NCBI GenBank assembly: GCA_023105745.1
Contig: JALGQZ010000015.1
Span: 1,614,999-1,678,998, forward strand
DNA length: 64,000 bases
Direction of reading: 5' to 3'
DNA from: Austropuccinia psidii
Taxonomy: Eukaryota > Basidiomycota > Pucciniomycetes > Pucciniales > Sphaerophragmiaceae
The notes below the pieces were generated by a model. The model ran no database searches. It saw nothing but the letters and a program-made list of their open reading frames with translations, and was not told the origin of the DNA. Both the position numbers and the translations under genes were made by a program. Position 1 is the stretch's first letter. Every line of letters begins with the position of its first letter. This document shows positions 1 to 11,579 of the stretch, piece by piece.

Positions 1-158
1 CCCACCGCTTTCAACAGCGCTCACCACCACTATATTTAATATAGTAAAGCCCTTTTATTATTAAATTAATCCATTTTCAATCCTTTCCACCATGTCAAAG
101 TCATAGTTAAAAGTCGCAAATACATTTATAATACTTTTATCATAGACTCAGCCTGACA
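1..158 (+). repeat. 5' LTR of element A (3' end only)
   Basis: The sequence matches the last part of the 3' LTR at about 8206-8374, including the run from CTTTCAACAGCGCTCACC to the terminal CTGACA. Most of this LTR lies upstream of the window. Confidence 0.93.
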
Positions 159-161
159 TTT

Positions 162-177
162 TGGGGGCCTGGCCATG
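162..177 (+). promoter_or_regulatory. Primer-binding-site-like motif of element A
   Basis: TGGGGGCCTGGCCATG starts 4 nt after the LTR end, where a tRNA primer site is expected, and begins with TGG as required to pair with a tRNA CCA end. The same motif follows the 5' LTR of C, B1 and B2. A matching tRNA would start GGCCTGG and have C73; I cannot name it. Self-priming is an alternative. Confidence 0.6.
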
Positions 178-204
178 TTTTTAAACCTTTTGTGGACCTT
201 AAAA

Positions 205-747
205 GTAAGTTTTTTCACTTATTTTCTTTATTTCTGACATTTTTTTTTTTCATTTTTTTAGGCGTATTTTCTCTTAAATAATATATATTTTATATATTTT
301 ATTTATCAAATTGGTCTATGTACCATCTTTTACTCATATTTTAAGAGTATCTGTCATGTGGTTAATACCCACAAGACCTTTATTTTTGGTGTTTTTTGCA
401 TGTAAAAACACATAATCCAACAATAAGTCCTGTATTTTTGATTAAATAAGGACACCTCTGACTGTAAAACCAGCAGTTGAGGCATGGTTAAGTGTATTTT
501 TGACTCAATTACACTCATACAGATCACACTTGATAGTCACAAGTGAATCTGTGGGATACTGGTGCACAAACAGTGTAACAGGGTACCAAAAGCTGTAATT
601 CTGACGTGGAATTGTTAATTCAATTAAACTGTCATTATACAGGGCATATTGTAGTGATATACAAGCCCAGAGGCGATTCTTAGACGTGCAAACAGCATTT
701 TAAGAAGTCTTAACTGACATAAGCCCTCTTTTCCTACTTTGATTCAG
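205..747 (+). other. Predicted leader intron of element A
   Basis: The donor AAA|GTAAGT at 205 is a consensus 5' splice site. A branch-like CTGAC (about 714-718), a pyrimidine stretch and TTCAG end the intron at 747. Copy C has the same signals at the same relative places (547 nt). The last exon base is A and the next exon starts TG, so splicing would form AUG followed by GAA GAA. Predicted from signals only. Confidence 0.55.
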
Positions 748-1816
748 TGGAAGAAAATTATATCCCACTTGAAACCCAGTCACAGGCCAACACACCAGTG
801 ACACCCTCAGAACCAGAGGGCAGCAAGGGCAAAGGAAGGAGGCACAGTGAAGGCCTGATTACAGCAAAGAAGTGGACACCAATAGCCACCTAGAGGTGTA
901 GAAAACCACAAAGCTCTGCATCAATACAAGGTAAACCAACCTTAACAACTTGTACAGGGAAGATTACCATAATTAACCCAGTTGTAACCTCTAAAGGTAA
1001 ATTGCCCAAATCAACAGACAACAAATTTGTACAAGGCACAGTAAAAGGTAAATACCCTAAGAATATAAAGTTTTTGACTGCTTGTAAACACTGATATGTC
1101 ACCTGTATACCTCAGAGACCTTGGCTTCCAAAGGAACCAGACAGAGGACAGAGAAGGCTTGTCTAGAACCAGAAGACCTGGAAGAGGACACCTTGGACAC
1201 AGTGGTGGATGGAAAAACAATGAGGGAGATAATATCAACCCTACCATTCACACTCCAATACAACAGGAACCTCAAACCAGAGAACTGGAAGGATATGGAT
1301 CAAGTTCTTCAGCTCCACCAACTCCTCAAAGATTTGTTTCAATGGTGCATGGACAACAAGAGGTTCAACCTGGCAAGTCACTGGGCAGAACTTGGAGCAA
1401 GTTGCCAGAAGATCTGTCTCAAAGAGATAGACTTCAAAGACCTGATGGTAATCACCAAAGGGTGTAATCCTACCAGGGAGTTGAGACTCCTGGAGGCAAG
1501 GGCACAGAGGATAAGGGAGAATCAAGCCACTATCCAAGCTATAGAAGAACAGTTAACCCAGACAGGGCCTACTCAGATTCCTTCAGGCTCACAAGGACCA
1601 GGCCAAATCAGCTCTCCAGTGGCTTCATACCATTCAGAAACCAACAAATCAATGACCAGGAGTCACCACTCTTCACAATTACAGGACGTTCCCAGGAGAA
1701 GAAAAGGATAAAAGGGGAAAAACAAGACCTCTTTCAGCCAAAGGCAGAGAGAGTCAGACCCCATGATCCAGAAGTTGTTGGATTTGGTGAAAGAAGTGCA
1801 CAAGAACCAGAAGTAG
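748..1816 (+). pseudogene. ORF0 (spliced accessory ORF) of element A, broken
   Basis: This is the counterpart of the intact ORF0 in copy C. Predicted exons are 748-1047 and 1116-1816, with the start codon formed by splicing to the leader. The frame is broken by a TAG near 892 and a TAA at 1709-1711. Apart from these the protein follows copy C closely: a basic, proline-rich start, an acidic stretch, a helical middle with the motif GCNP (GWNP in C), and a short lysine-rich helical end. Function is unknown. It overlaps gag-pol in the +1 frame. The exon lengths equal those of C exactly (300 and 701 nt), which supports the model. Confidence 0.6.
1048..1115 (+). other. Predicted short intron holding the gag-pol AUG, element A
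   Basis: A 68-nt intron runs from AAAG|GTAAAT to ACCTCAG, with branch-like CTGAT at 1091. The gag-pol frame ATG at 1096 lies inside it. The acceptor reads CTCAGAGACC, so a second AG two bases on is available; the first AG gives the ORF0 frame, the second the gag-pol frame. Copy C has the same 68-nt intron. Confidence 0.55.
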
Positions 1817-4800
1817 TTGTAAACCACTCTAGAATCAGTAGTCCTAGTAATAGAAACATTACCCCCACTCAGATTGAACATAATATCATTACACCTGAGA
1901 GTAACATAAACAGTGATACACTGTGGTTACAAATGTCCCAATATGCTGAGCAAACTCAAAAGCAGTTTGCAGAACTTGAGGCAAGCCATGAGAGGATGAA
2001 TAAATTAATAACCTCCATGGATAAAATTGCTAAAACGCTTCAAGAAGGACATGCTCAATTGAGCAAAGCCTCTGAAAAAACCAACAAAAGACTGAATCTA
2101 GTCTTTGAAGAAAAACACCACAGCAAAAGGGACAGGGACTGTCTGGATCAAGACATAAACAAATTGCTTAATGTCTACCATAACTTGAAGCCCCAACCAC
2201 AAGGCCAAGTTTTGGAAAATACATATCAACCAGATGCCATTTTGATGAATAAGGCAAGATCTCCATCACAATACCAGGATGGAGATGGCATGTCTTATTC
2301 AGAGAAGGAAACCTTGAAACAGCTTCCTGAGGCCTCAAGCTGGCCCATATTCTCAGGAACAGGAAAATATGATCATATGGAACTCATAGATTATATTGAT
2401 GGACTCTTCATTGATGTACTAGGCAAACCGGATTACTGGATTACTGCTAGACTGAATACAGCATTTAAAGGTCATGCTAGTATATGGTACACAGAAATGA
2501 AAGAAATCCATGGTGGAAGAGTCAAATCAATCAAAAGTACAGTAATGGTACTTGGATATGGCAAACAACCATTTCATTTGAAAATGACAAATACTCTGTG
2601 GACAAAGATCCATATGAGTGGTGTGTTAGACGCTCTAAAAGACTCAAAGCCATTGATTCTCAGATGAAAATCCAAATGAGGAATCACAAACTCCTGAAAC
2701 AGCTGCCAGGAGAACTAGAGCATTCAGTAAAATGCAGATGAAACCAAAATTGCACTCTAGATGACATTGCTAACACCTTACAAGACATAAGCAAGAGAAC
2801 TAATATAGGGAAATTCACCCCATATAAGAACAGTAGTTTCAAAGAGAAACAACCGTTCAGGGTAGAGTTTGAAGACAAACCCAAAGAAAGGGTTGCAGAA
2901 GTGACAAAAAAGAAGAATTCTTGTCACAATTGTGGTTCAACAGACCACTATGCCAACAACTGTCCAAAGGCAAAGAAAACAGTCTATGCCATTGAGACAA
3001 TCCCAGAGGAGGAATCCCCAACAGAGGATTCTGAATCAGACTCCATGGGTGATGCCATCAGAGAAAAATCTGATGATGATCAAGACCCAAGAGATGAATT
3101 TCTGGTGGAATACCAAGAAGAAACCCCACTAGAAATTCAGGAAATACAGTTGGAAGCAGGCATGCCACAGGATACTGCCAACAAAGACTTGTGCAAACAT
3201 ACACAAGATGCACAAAAATTCCTGGTTACACCAACCAAAGGGATGGCATATATACATGGAACAGCCACAAAAGTGACTGTCTGTATTGACAATTGTCAGC
3301 ATCCACTGATCATTGACAGTGGAGCACACTGCTCCACAGTGGCCAGAGAATATCTGGAAAACCACTTCCCAAATTGGGAAGAACAGCTCTTTCCCACCAA
3401 GGCAAAGAACTTCAAAAGTGCATCAGGGAAGATGACTTCTGTTGGGACAATTATCAAAGACATAATTATACCTCATAGGAAAGGTAATATCAGACTCAAC
3501 CAAGAGTTTGTAGTACTTGACAATGCCCACATCCAAGGGCTCTTACTGGGAACAGACTACCAGAGGATGTATGGCATAGATATTTACAACAGTAAAAATA
3601 GGCACATTACAATTGGTACCAACAAGGAAAAGAAATTTTCACTTGATATATACCAGATATCTTCTCAAGATCCACTGGAAGAAATTCTGAATGAATTCAG
3701 GGAGGGACAGTTTAGCACTACTCTCACCAGTAAACAAAAACTAAGTTTACTGAAGATGCTGAGGAAGAACAGACCAGAATTTGCCATTGGTGAAGAACCA
3801 CTAGGAAAGATCAAAGGACATGATATAGAACTATATCTGGATGTGGAAAGACCTTATTCACCCATGCTCAGGAGAGCTCCTGGTCCAGGAAGCCTGTAAA
3901 CCAGGAAAGAAATTGAAAAACACATCAATGAACTCCTGGACATGGATGTCATCAGAAAGACTGGACATAATGAGATAGTGGAAATCACCACTCCTGTCCT
4001 AATCACCTGGCATTATGGCAAGTCTAGACTGTGTGGAGACTTCAGAGCTCTGAATAACTACACAAAAGCAGACAGGTACCCTATACCCAGGATTACTCAT
4101 GCCTTGGATAAACTGGCAAAAGCCAAATACATAACCAAAATGGATTGTATGAAAGGCTTCCACCAAAATGGAGTTAAACCAAACTACATGAAATTACTCA
4201 GAATAATATGCCATATGGGCATATATGAGTATACCAGGATACCATTTGGCATCAAAAATGCACCAGCCCACTTCCAAAGGATGATGAAAACAATATTTCA
4301 AGGAGAAATATTGGAAGGCTGGATGGCGGTATATATTGATGATATCATTATATACTCAGAGACATGGGAAGACCATGTAAAATACATAGACAGAGTTATA
4401 AGTAAATGTACACCCATCAATCTGAAGATTTCAATGAAAAAGTGTAATTTTGGCCAACAAGAGCTACTAGCTCTAGGACATAAAGTCTCAGGTCTTAGTC
4501 TGGCAATTGACCAGAATAAAGTAGCAGCAGTACTGCAAAAGCCAGTACCAAAGAGCATCAAATAGATGCAATATTTCCATTGGTTTGCTAGCTACTATAG
4601 AAGCCACATCAAGAATTTTGCCCACATAACTAGTAGTTTATATAGGTTATGTTAAAAAGATATAGTTTTTGAGATTAACAAGGAAAGAATGGATGCATAT
4701 GAGAGGATCAAACATGAACTCACAAATGCACCTGTGCTCATCTTGCCTGACTTGGAACTACCATTCAAGTTATATATAGATGCAGCATGTAGCAAAGGCT

Positions 4801-6897
4801 TAGGAGAAGCCCTTCACCAAAGACAAATTGTGGATAGTGAACCAAGAGAGGGAGTAATATGTTACATCTCTGGGAAACTGAAATATTCAGAAGCCAGGTA
4901 TGGGCCAACCAGATTTAATGTCTATGCTTAGTCTGGGCTCAGGAGAAACTCCATTATTATCTGAAGGGTGCAGTCTTTGAAGTCTACACAGACTGCACAG
5001 CCTTGAAGTCTTTACTGAACATGAAGACTACAAATAGACACATTCTGAGATGGCAAATAGCCATCCAGGAGTATAGAGGGAACATGACCATCATATAAAA
5101 AGAAGGTAAAAGCCATACCAATGCAGATGACCTCAGCAGGTGGCCACTGGATAATGGCAAGAGCAATCCAGATTATGACCCTGAAGTTGCAGCCAAGATC
5201 CCCATCCATTTAATGGAAATAGATAGGAGGACGAACTTCAGATTCTCTGAATGGGCACCAGGAAGTGGTACCCTTGACAGTGGGAACACTGATTCAGAAG
5301 GGACAGAAACTCCCATACTGGGAATAAGCTTCTCAGAACTGCACAATGAATTTTTAAGTGCAGTACTGAAGTCTTATGCCAAACACAAACAGTGTGGCAT
5401 ATTACTACAACTCCTTCAAAAAAGGTACAGGAGTCCAGAGCTGGAATCCCGTCTGGAATAACCCTGGTTGAGGGCCTACAAGGATAACAAGTTCTTCCTT
5501 GTGGATGGTCTGCTTTACCACAGAGAGAAGCACACAAGTGCACTCACAGTAGTAGACAGAGACCACATCTCTCTGATCCTACAGGAATTTCATGACTGCC
5601 CCTATATGGGACACATGAGTGAAGACAGGACCGGACAGGGTAGCAAGCACAGTGTGGTGGCCCAAGTGGGAAGAAGAGTTGAGTGAATACATCAACACTT
5701 GTGAAAGATGCCAAAAGGCAAATAGAAAACATGGGAAGAAGTATGGGTTACTTCAACATATAGAGGAACCCAAACACCCATGGGAGACCATAAATATGGA
5801 CTGGGTCACAGGACTTGTCCCAGGAGGCAAAGAAAACTACAATGCCTGCCTAATCATAGTTGATAGGTTCAGCAAGAGCATGAGGTGTCTACCATGCCAT
5901 AAAGAGGACACAGCCATGGATATTGCTATGTTATTCTGGAATAACATCATATCCACCTGTGGAGTCCCTAAGATAATCATTAGTGATAGGGACCAAAATT
6001 CACATCTGAATTTTGGACCAACTTATATGACATTCTTGGCACCAAGCTTGCATTCTCCAAAGCTTACCATCCACAAACAGATGGCCTAGCTGAAAGGATG
6101 ATCCAGACAATGGAAGACATCCTTAGAAGGTTCTGTGCCTATGGCATGGAATACAAGGACCATGAGGAATACACCCATGAATGGGTTACCCTTCTACCAG
6201 CTGTCCAACTGGCTTATAATACAAGTCAGCACTCTACCACAGGAAAAATGGCTGCAGTGGTAGAGAAAGGGTGGAATCCCCTGATGCCTGTGGATCACTT
6301 GAAGAAGAATTCTCTGACCATCCACCCCACAGAAAAAGACTTCCATGATATGTGGAAGATGGCTTGTGACACAGCTGCCAAATGCATAGCTGACGAAAAA
6401 GAATATAATAAGCAGAGGTGGGACAAGACACACATGGAACCTGACTTTAAGGAAGGGGACCAGGTGCTAGTGTCCACATTGAACTTTAATAATCTTAAAG
6501 GACCTAAGAAAATGAGAGATTCATTTTTAGGGCCCTTCACTATCATTAAATTGATAGGGAAGAATGCAGTGGAAGTCAAACTTACAGAGGAATTTTCCAG
6601 AAAGCACCCAGTCTTTCCAGTAAGTTTGGTCAAGCCATACCTCCAAACAGAGAAGGACAAATTCCCCTCCAGGAAGAAGAACCCCACACCACCTGATATA
6701 GTGGAAGTGGAGGACTCCCCTGGACCTGTGAGTAAAATCATCAGGGCCAGGAAGATCAGACTTAATGGGAAGGATCAAAGACAATACTTAGTCAGATACA
6801 AGAACCAAACAGCTGATAAAGACAAATGGTTGGCAGAAGATGCCATACCAGATGGGAACCTTCATTTAAGGAGATCCAGAGCCTCGAGGAGGACTTA
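1096..6897 (+). pseudogene. Gag-Pol polyprotein of element A, multiply disrupted
   Basis: Visible in order: a low-complexity N-terminal extension (1096-1930), coiled-coil-like Gag region (1933 on), Gag core with WP.FSG.G.YDH (about 2340), zinc knuckle CX2CX4HX4C (about 2926-2967), protease LIIDSGAHC (about 3310), RT with intact YIDDII (about 4333), RNase H (about 4760-5140), integrase HHCC and DDE core (about 5590-6130) and a chromodomain-like end with KWLAEDAIP (about 6827). Lesions include a TAA at 1465, a 19-bp deletion between CATGG repeats near 2513, a TGA at 2739 that copy C shares, a TAA at 3897, a TAG at 4563 and several frameshifts in RNase H and integrase. The ATG at 1096 lies in a predicted intron. 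It cannot make a working polyprotein. Confidence 0.92.
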
Positions 6898-6925
6898 ACA
6901 GTCTCATCAATGATGAGCCTTTTTT

Positions 6926-6937
6926 AGAGGGAGGGTA
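6926..6937 (+). other. Polypurine tract of element A
   Basis: AGAGGGAGGGTA abuts the 3' LTR, the usual place for the plus-strand primer of a Ty3 element. Copies C, E and F have the same purine run next to their 3' LTR. Confidence 0.8.
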
Positions 6938-8374
6938 TGTCAGCCTGTGACTCAAAACCAGAGCACAAGCATGACAGCCAAAATACCATAAACCAATGGT
7001 ATAACCAAGATACCACCAAAACATGGAGCTGAGCCAAATTAGCTCAAAAGGTATCAAGAGAAAGAGTAAACTCACTCCTTTCCCAATATACAAGGCCCAT
7101 CATCATAGGACAAAGAATAACAAAGTTATTCATGCTCAAAGTTATTGTTGAGCGTAAACCTTAATTTTCACCTCTCATCTGAAATACAGAGTAAGAGGCT
7201 TAACCCCATCAAATGGGTATGCAAAATGAAGGTCTAAGTCAGGGCTACTCAATGGTACCAGCAAAACTGAGCTAGCACCAGTATTACTGAAGTTATGGTC
7301 AAATTCAGGCCAAATAAGGGTGAACAAAACATTCACCTCTCATATAACTTCTACAGTTTTAGTGTGAGATACCTAAAGTGGGGTCTTTTTGGAAAGAGAA
7401 CAATCAGGGATATCTGATGGTTTCATCCATTTCCTCATATCTGAACTATAGCAGAAGTTATTGGGCAAACAAGCCCAATACAGCTTTTTGCCTAAACCAC
7501 GCATATGTACAAAAATCTTGTACATGGCATAACTTTGCCATATTTAATGATAACCATACCAAATAAGATACCATTGTGTAGAATACATACAGGGATACAC
7601 ACTGAACCAATTCTGAGGTTGATATCTCAAAAACTGACAAAGGTATGGCTGTTTTAAGGTCAAAATGCCACATTCTGACCAATACAGCCTTATCTTGGGA
7701 TAATATCCCATAGCCATGATTATGAGGTGTGAAACTGACAAAGAAGCATTTTTATACTTAAATACCTCATACGTCAGTCAATACTGGGGTCCCATACAGT
7801 TTCTGTACAGCATTTTACGCGTCATACATGTCAGAAGAGGGCTATGTGGTCCCCAGGTGAAGATTTTCACCCTGTATTGGTGAAAACTGCCCAGATGTGG
7901 TTTCAAAACCACATCTGAGCCCAATACAGGCTATACAGGTCCTTGCAAACCACAAGCCTGTCTTAGAGAGTGAAAAAATCTTCACTTCCTCTACTTTGAA
8001 AGGCCTAACAGCCTTTCCACCCCATTTCAGGATAAAAAGGAGGCTTTTCACAGCCAGAATAGCTTTCCTCATCCTGCTCTTGAATACCCTACGTAGTAAA
8101 CTGTCAAAAACAGTTTTACTCTTGGGTAATAAACATGTATAATTAGAATTTTAATCATTGTAGTCTTTATCATTGTAACCCAACAGGTAAAGCTGCACCC
8201 AGGGCTTTCAACAGCGCTCACCACCACTATATTTAATATAGTAAAGCCCTTTTATTATTAAATTAAACCATTTTTAATCCTCATAACCTTTTTTAATCCT
8301 TTTTACCGTGTCACAGTAATAGTTAAAGGTTGTAAATACATTTATAATAATTTTATCATAGACTCAGCCTGACA
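6938..8374 (+). repeat. 3' LTR of element A (1437 bp)
   Basis: It runs from TGTCAG to CTGACA and is exactly as long as both LTRs of copy C (1437 bp). A GATAAAAAGG box at 8031 and an AATAAA at 8128 could be the core promoter and polyA signal, which would make R short and place it about 250 bp before the LTR end. Confidence 0.93.
8031..8040 (+). promoter_or_regulatory. TATA-like box in family A/C LTR
   Basis: GATAAAAAGG is kept at the matching site in the LTRs of C and E and, less well, in F. It lies about 100 bp before an AATAAA (8128-8133), a spacing that would suit an LTR promoter plus polyA signal. Motif evidence only. Confidence 0.35.
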
Positions 8375-8489
8375 GGTCTTATCCAATGCTCATTAGTAGT
8401 ATTTCAGAAACAACTCCTTTGCCAATATACATATGAAAAGTATTACCTCTGAAGCACAGCTTTGGAAATTTTTGTATAGATTGTAAATT

Positions 8490-8940
8490 TTCAAGTGTGT
8501 TTTTGAAGGGAAGTATTGGGATAATAAGTAAGATTAACAAGTTTAAAGAGTTTTTTACATAAGGTGATAATGGAGTGTTGGCCACAGACCTTGGCTAGCA
8601 CTTTCAGGGACTTGAGAAAATAGTCATTTTGAAGTATTACTGGCTGTAGTTCTTCCGAGAAAGTGAATAATAGGGTAGAAATTCCAAAAGCATTGGATTT
8701 AACGAGCTTTGGTGATGTGTTGTTGGTTTTTGTCCATTTGGCATTGAACAGGTTATTTTAACCTTGATATACAAAGGCATACTTTGACTGTTGATGCCAC
8801 CAGATCCAGTTTTGGAAGTTGAGTTTGACAATAGGCTGTCTTGAAATAACATAACCTTTCACTTCAATTGGGAATAGTTTTGGATCACTTGTCAAGGGTT
8901 TCAGATTGATGACGACCTGTCTTTCCAGCTCTGTGTGCAG
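8490..8940 (-). pseudogene. Possible decayed coding exon, family not recognised
   Basis: On the minus strand a reading frame of about 150 codons is open except for one TAA near 8758, ending in a TGA near 8490. Its composition is protein-like (mixed hydrophobic and charged residues, for example W-I-W-W-H near 8800), unlike the surrounding AT-rich DNA. A pyrimidine-poor TAATAG just upstream at 8941 could be a splice acceptor. The downstream side runs into the end of element A at 8374, so the locus may have been cut by that insertion. I do not recognise the protein. It could be a chance frame in decayed repeat DNA. Confidence 0.3.
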
Positions 8941-10163
8941 CTATTATACCATATGAAAACAAAATTGCTACCATTTAATATTCGTCAGGAGTTAGTTATG
9001 AGCTAATCATATCTGATATCACTTTGCTTAAGTATAATATTGATTAACCAATACACAGTAGTGGTAAATCTGCTCAAGTAAAATGGTAATGAAAGAGGTT
9101 ATATATAGGCTTAATAGAGTTGTACAAATATGAGTAGAGTTAGTGAGTAAATAATCTTAATGGATATGAAGCTGGTGATAAATATCAATCTATCTAGCTT
9201 AACTACTTATTAAAATACAAGGGTACAGCCTGAATACAATTTGAAATGGTTAATGAGTTGGTTACAAATATTGAGTTAAGTTGATGTGAGATGGGTTAGT
9301 AATGTTTACCTCCACTGTTCCTGAGTATCACTGGTATTCAGTAGGTACTTTTGGATCTTGGGAAAAGAATAGGATTGTTAGGGTTTTATAGAGCCCTTTT
9401 GACCAGTCTGTTGTATGATCAACAGGTGATCATTGCATCATTATTGATCATTGCTGATAAGATACTTTATTATGTCAGGAATTAATTCAGTTTAAGTGGG
9501 AATTGAGTAATGTAACACCATGTTAATTTATATTTAAGTTTTGTTCTTATGTAAAAATACTTAAAAAATATTGTTGTAAGACTGATTGTATTACTTACAT
9601 AACTTTACACATGATTATGAGTATTGAATATGAAAACAATCTGGAACTTTGTTTTCAAGAATATTCTTGTACCTAGAATAAAATTCATAGTATAATTTTT
9701 TTTCTTCAATCCAAGATATCTAGGAAAATATTTATTCTATGGAGTTGAGGCAGTATGTGAATATAGGTAAAATTTGATGTAGATTCAAGTAAAAGAGTTA
9801 CTTTGGATACTTTGATATAATTCTCTTCTTTTGTACATTTTTATTTTTAGTTCTTATTTTGAATTTTGAATGTTTAATTTTGAGTTTTCATTTTCTTTGA
9901 ATATTTTTGTATTTTTTGATTAACTTTTAAGCTCTGATATTGTGGATTTAAAGCTTGGCAGAACAGGTATTGAAAGATAAAACATGGTACCTCACCCTCT
10001 GAATAGTGGCAAATTTCAAAGGAGAAGTACACAAGATTCAGGTCTGAGGGAGCTTGGAAGACATTAAAGAATTTTCCTCAATGGAAGCAACTATATCAGC
10101 TTGGAAAGTCAAAGAATGATATTTTAATGAGATGACTGGATTAAAAAAATGGGAAATAAAATT
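8941..10163. other. AT-rich stretch without recognisable gene
   Basis: No convincing coding frame or RNA gene. A short hairpin-rich part occurs near 9420-9470 (repeated TGATCA and ATTGATCATTG units). A minus-strand frame at about 10038-10150 might be a remnant of the same decayed locus as 8490-8940, but support is weak. Confidence 0.5.
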
Positions 10164-11560
10164 TGTCAGGCCGAGTCTATAATGAAGTGGTAATAAATGT
10201 GTATACAACCTTAAATCTGATTGTAGCATGAATCTTCAAGATAAAAAAGGCTTTAATTTGATGGTATAAGTGTTTTACTATTTGGGAATAGTGGTGGTGA
10301 GCGCTGTTGAAAACCCTGGGTGAAGTCTTACCAGTTGTATTACTATATTAAGAACTACAGTTTACTAGATTAAGGTATACCTGATTATTTCTCAAGAGTA
10401 TCGCTGTTTTTGACAGTTCCTACATAGGAATTCAAGAGCAGGATGGGGATTCCTTTTCAGGAAGAGAAAAGGCCCCCTTTTATCCTGAAATGGGGTGGAA
10501 AGGTCCTCTAGACCATCCACATAGAGGAAGTGAATATTTGTCACTTCAGAGTACTAGATTGTGGGGTTCACAAATCCTATATACTCTATATTGGGCTCAG
10601 CTGTGGCTTTGAAACCACATCTTGGCATTTCTCCCCAATACAGGGTGAAAATTTTCATCTGGGGACCACACAGCCCTCTTCTGACATTCATGACACATAG
10701 AAAGCTGTACAGAACCTGTATGGGACCGTAGTATTTAATGATATATGAACAAGCTTCTTTGTCTATTTGATGCCTCATAATAATAGTTATGGGATAGTAT
10801 CCCACAGTAAAGGCGTATTGGCCAAACCGTGGGATTTCGACCTGAAAACTGTTATAGCTTTGTCAGTTTTTAAGATATTGAGCCAAAGGTTGATTCATTG
10901 TGTATCCCTGAATGAGGTCTACACAATGGTAGCTAATTTGGTATGGTTAAAATTAAATATGGCAAAATTATACTGTGTTCAATTTTTGTTATCCAAATAT
11001 ATGATTTTCTCAAAATATTTATGGAACTTGTTTGCCCCATACCCTTTGTTACAGTTGAGATATGGGAAAATGGATGGCACCATCAGATAGCCCTTATTGT
11101 GCTCTTTCAAAAATGACCCCACTTTAGGTTTATCACATTAAAACTGTAGAAGCTAGATGAGAGGTGAATAATTTCTTCACCCTTATTTGAGCTTATTTTG
11201 GTCATACCTTCTGTAGTTTTGGTTTTAGCTAACTTTGGCTATTAGCATTTGATAGCCCTGACTTGAAGCTGCAATTTTAATACCCATTTTCTGGGCTTAA
11301 GCCTCTTTCTCTGCTTTTAAGATGAGAGGTGAAAATTAAGGTTTGTGCTCAGGAAATTCTTTGAGCAGGAATAACTTTGTTATTCTTTGTCCCATGATGA
11401 TGGGACTTGTATATTTCGAAAAAGGTAAGTTTTTTATTTATTTTAATACCTTTTGAGCTGTTTTGGCTTAGATCCATGTTTTGGTGGTATTTTGCTCTAC
11501 CATTGGTCTATGTTATTTGGCTGTCATGCTTGTGCTCTGGTTTTGAGTCACAGGCTGACA
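10164..11560 (-). repeat. LTR of element E
   Basis: It runs from TGTCAGGCCGAG to CAGGCTGACA (1397 bp) and aligns along its length with the LTRs of A and C. It is followed by the purine-tract complement TACCCTCCCTT, so it is the 3' LTR of a minus-strand element. Confidence 0.9.
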
Positions 11561-11579
11561 TACCCTCCCTTCAAAAAAG

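Larger units (their letters stand above)
1..8374 (+). mobile_element. Ty3/gypsy LTR retrotransposon, copy A (family A/C), 5' LTR truncated by window edge
   Basis: The element holds the tail of a 5' LTR (1-158), a primer-binding-site-like motif, a leader intron, the overlapping ORF0 and gag-pol frames, a polypurine tract and a full 3' LTR (6938-8374). The LTR begins TGTCAG and ends CTGACA, a perfect 6-bp inverted repeat. Domain order is gag, zinc knuckle, protease, RT, RNase H, integrase, chromodomain-like tail, which is the Ty3/gypsy order. Many stops and frameshifts show it is dead. The 3' flank starts GGTCT; the target-site duplication cannot be tested because the 5' end is outside the window. 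It is the only sizeable element here on the + strand; C, E and F are relatives in the opposite orientation. Confidence 0.93.

Noticed and set aside
2484..2741. Programmed frameshift in Gag of A/C
   Set aside because: The shifts in A (19-bp deletion) and C (1-base loss) are different lesions, so they are decay, not a shared frameshift site.
5600..6900. Retroviral envelope or other virus gene
   Set aside because: Only Ty3 integrase and chromodomain-like sequence is present between RNase H and the LTR.
7378..7566. A conserved open frame (GSFWKE..) in A/C LTRs, also at 34234 and 42490
   Set aside because: It begins with GTG rather than ATG and is broken in the E LTR; conservation follows from LTR homology.
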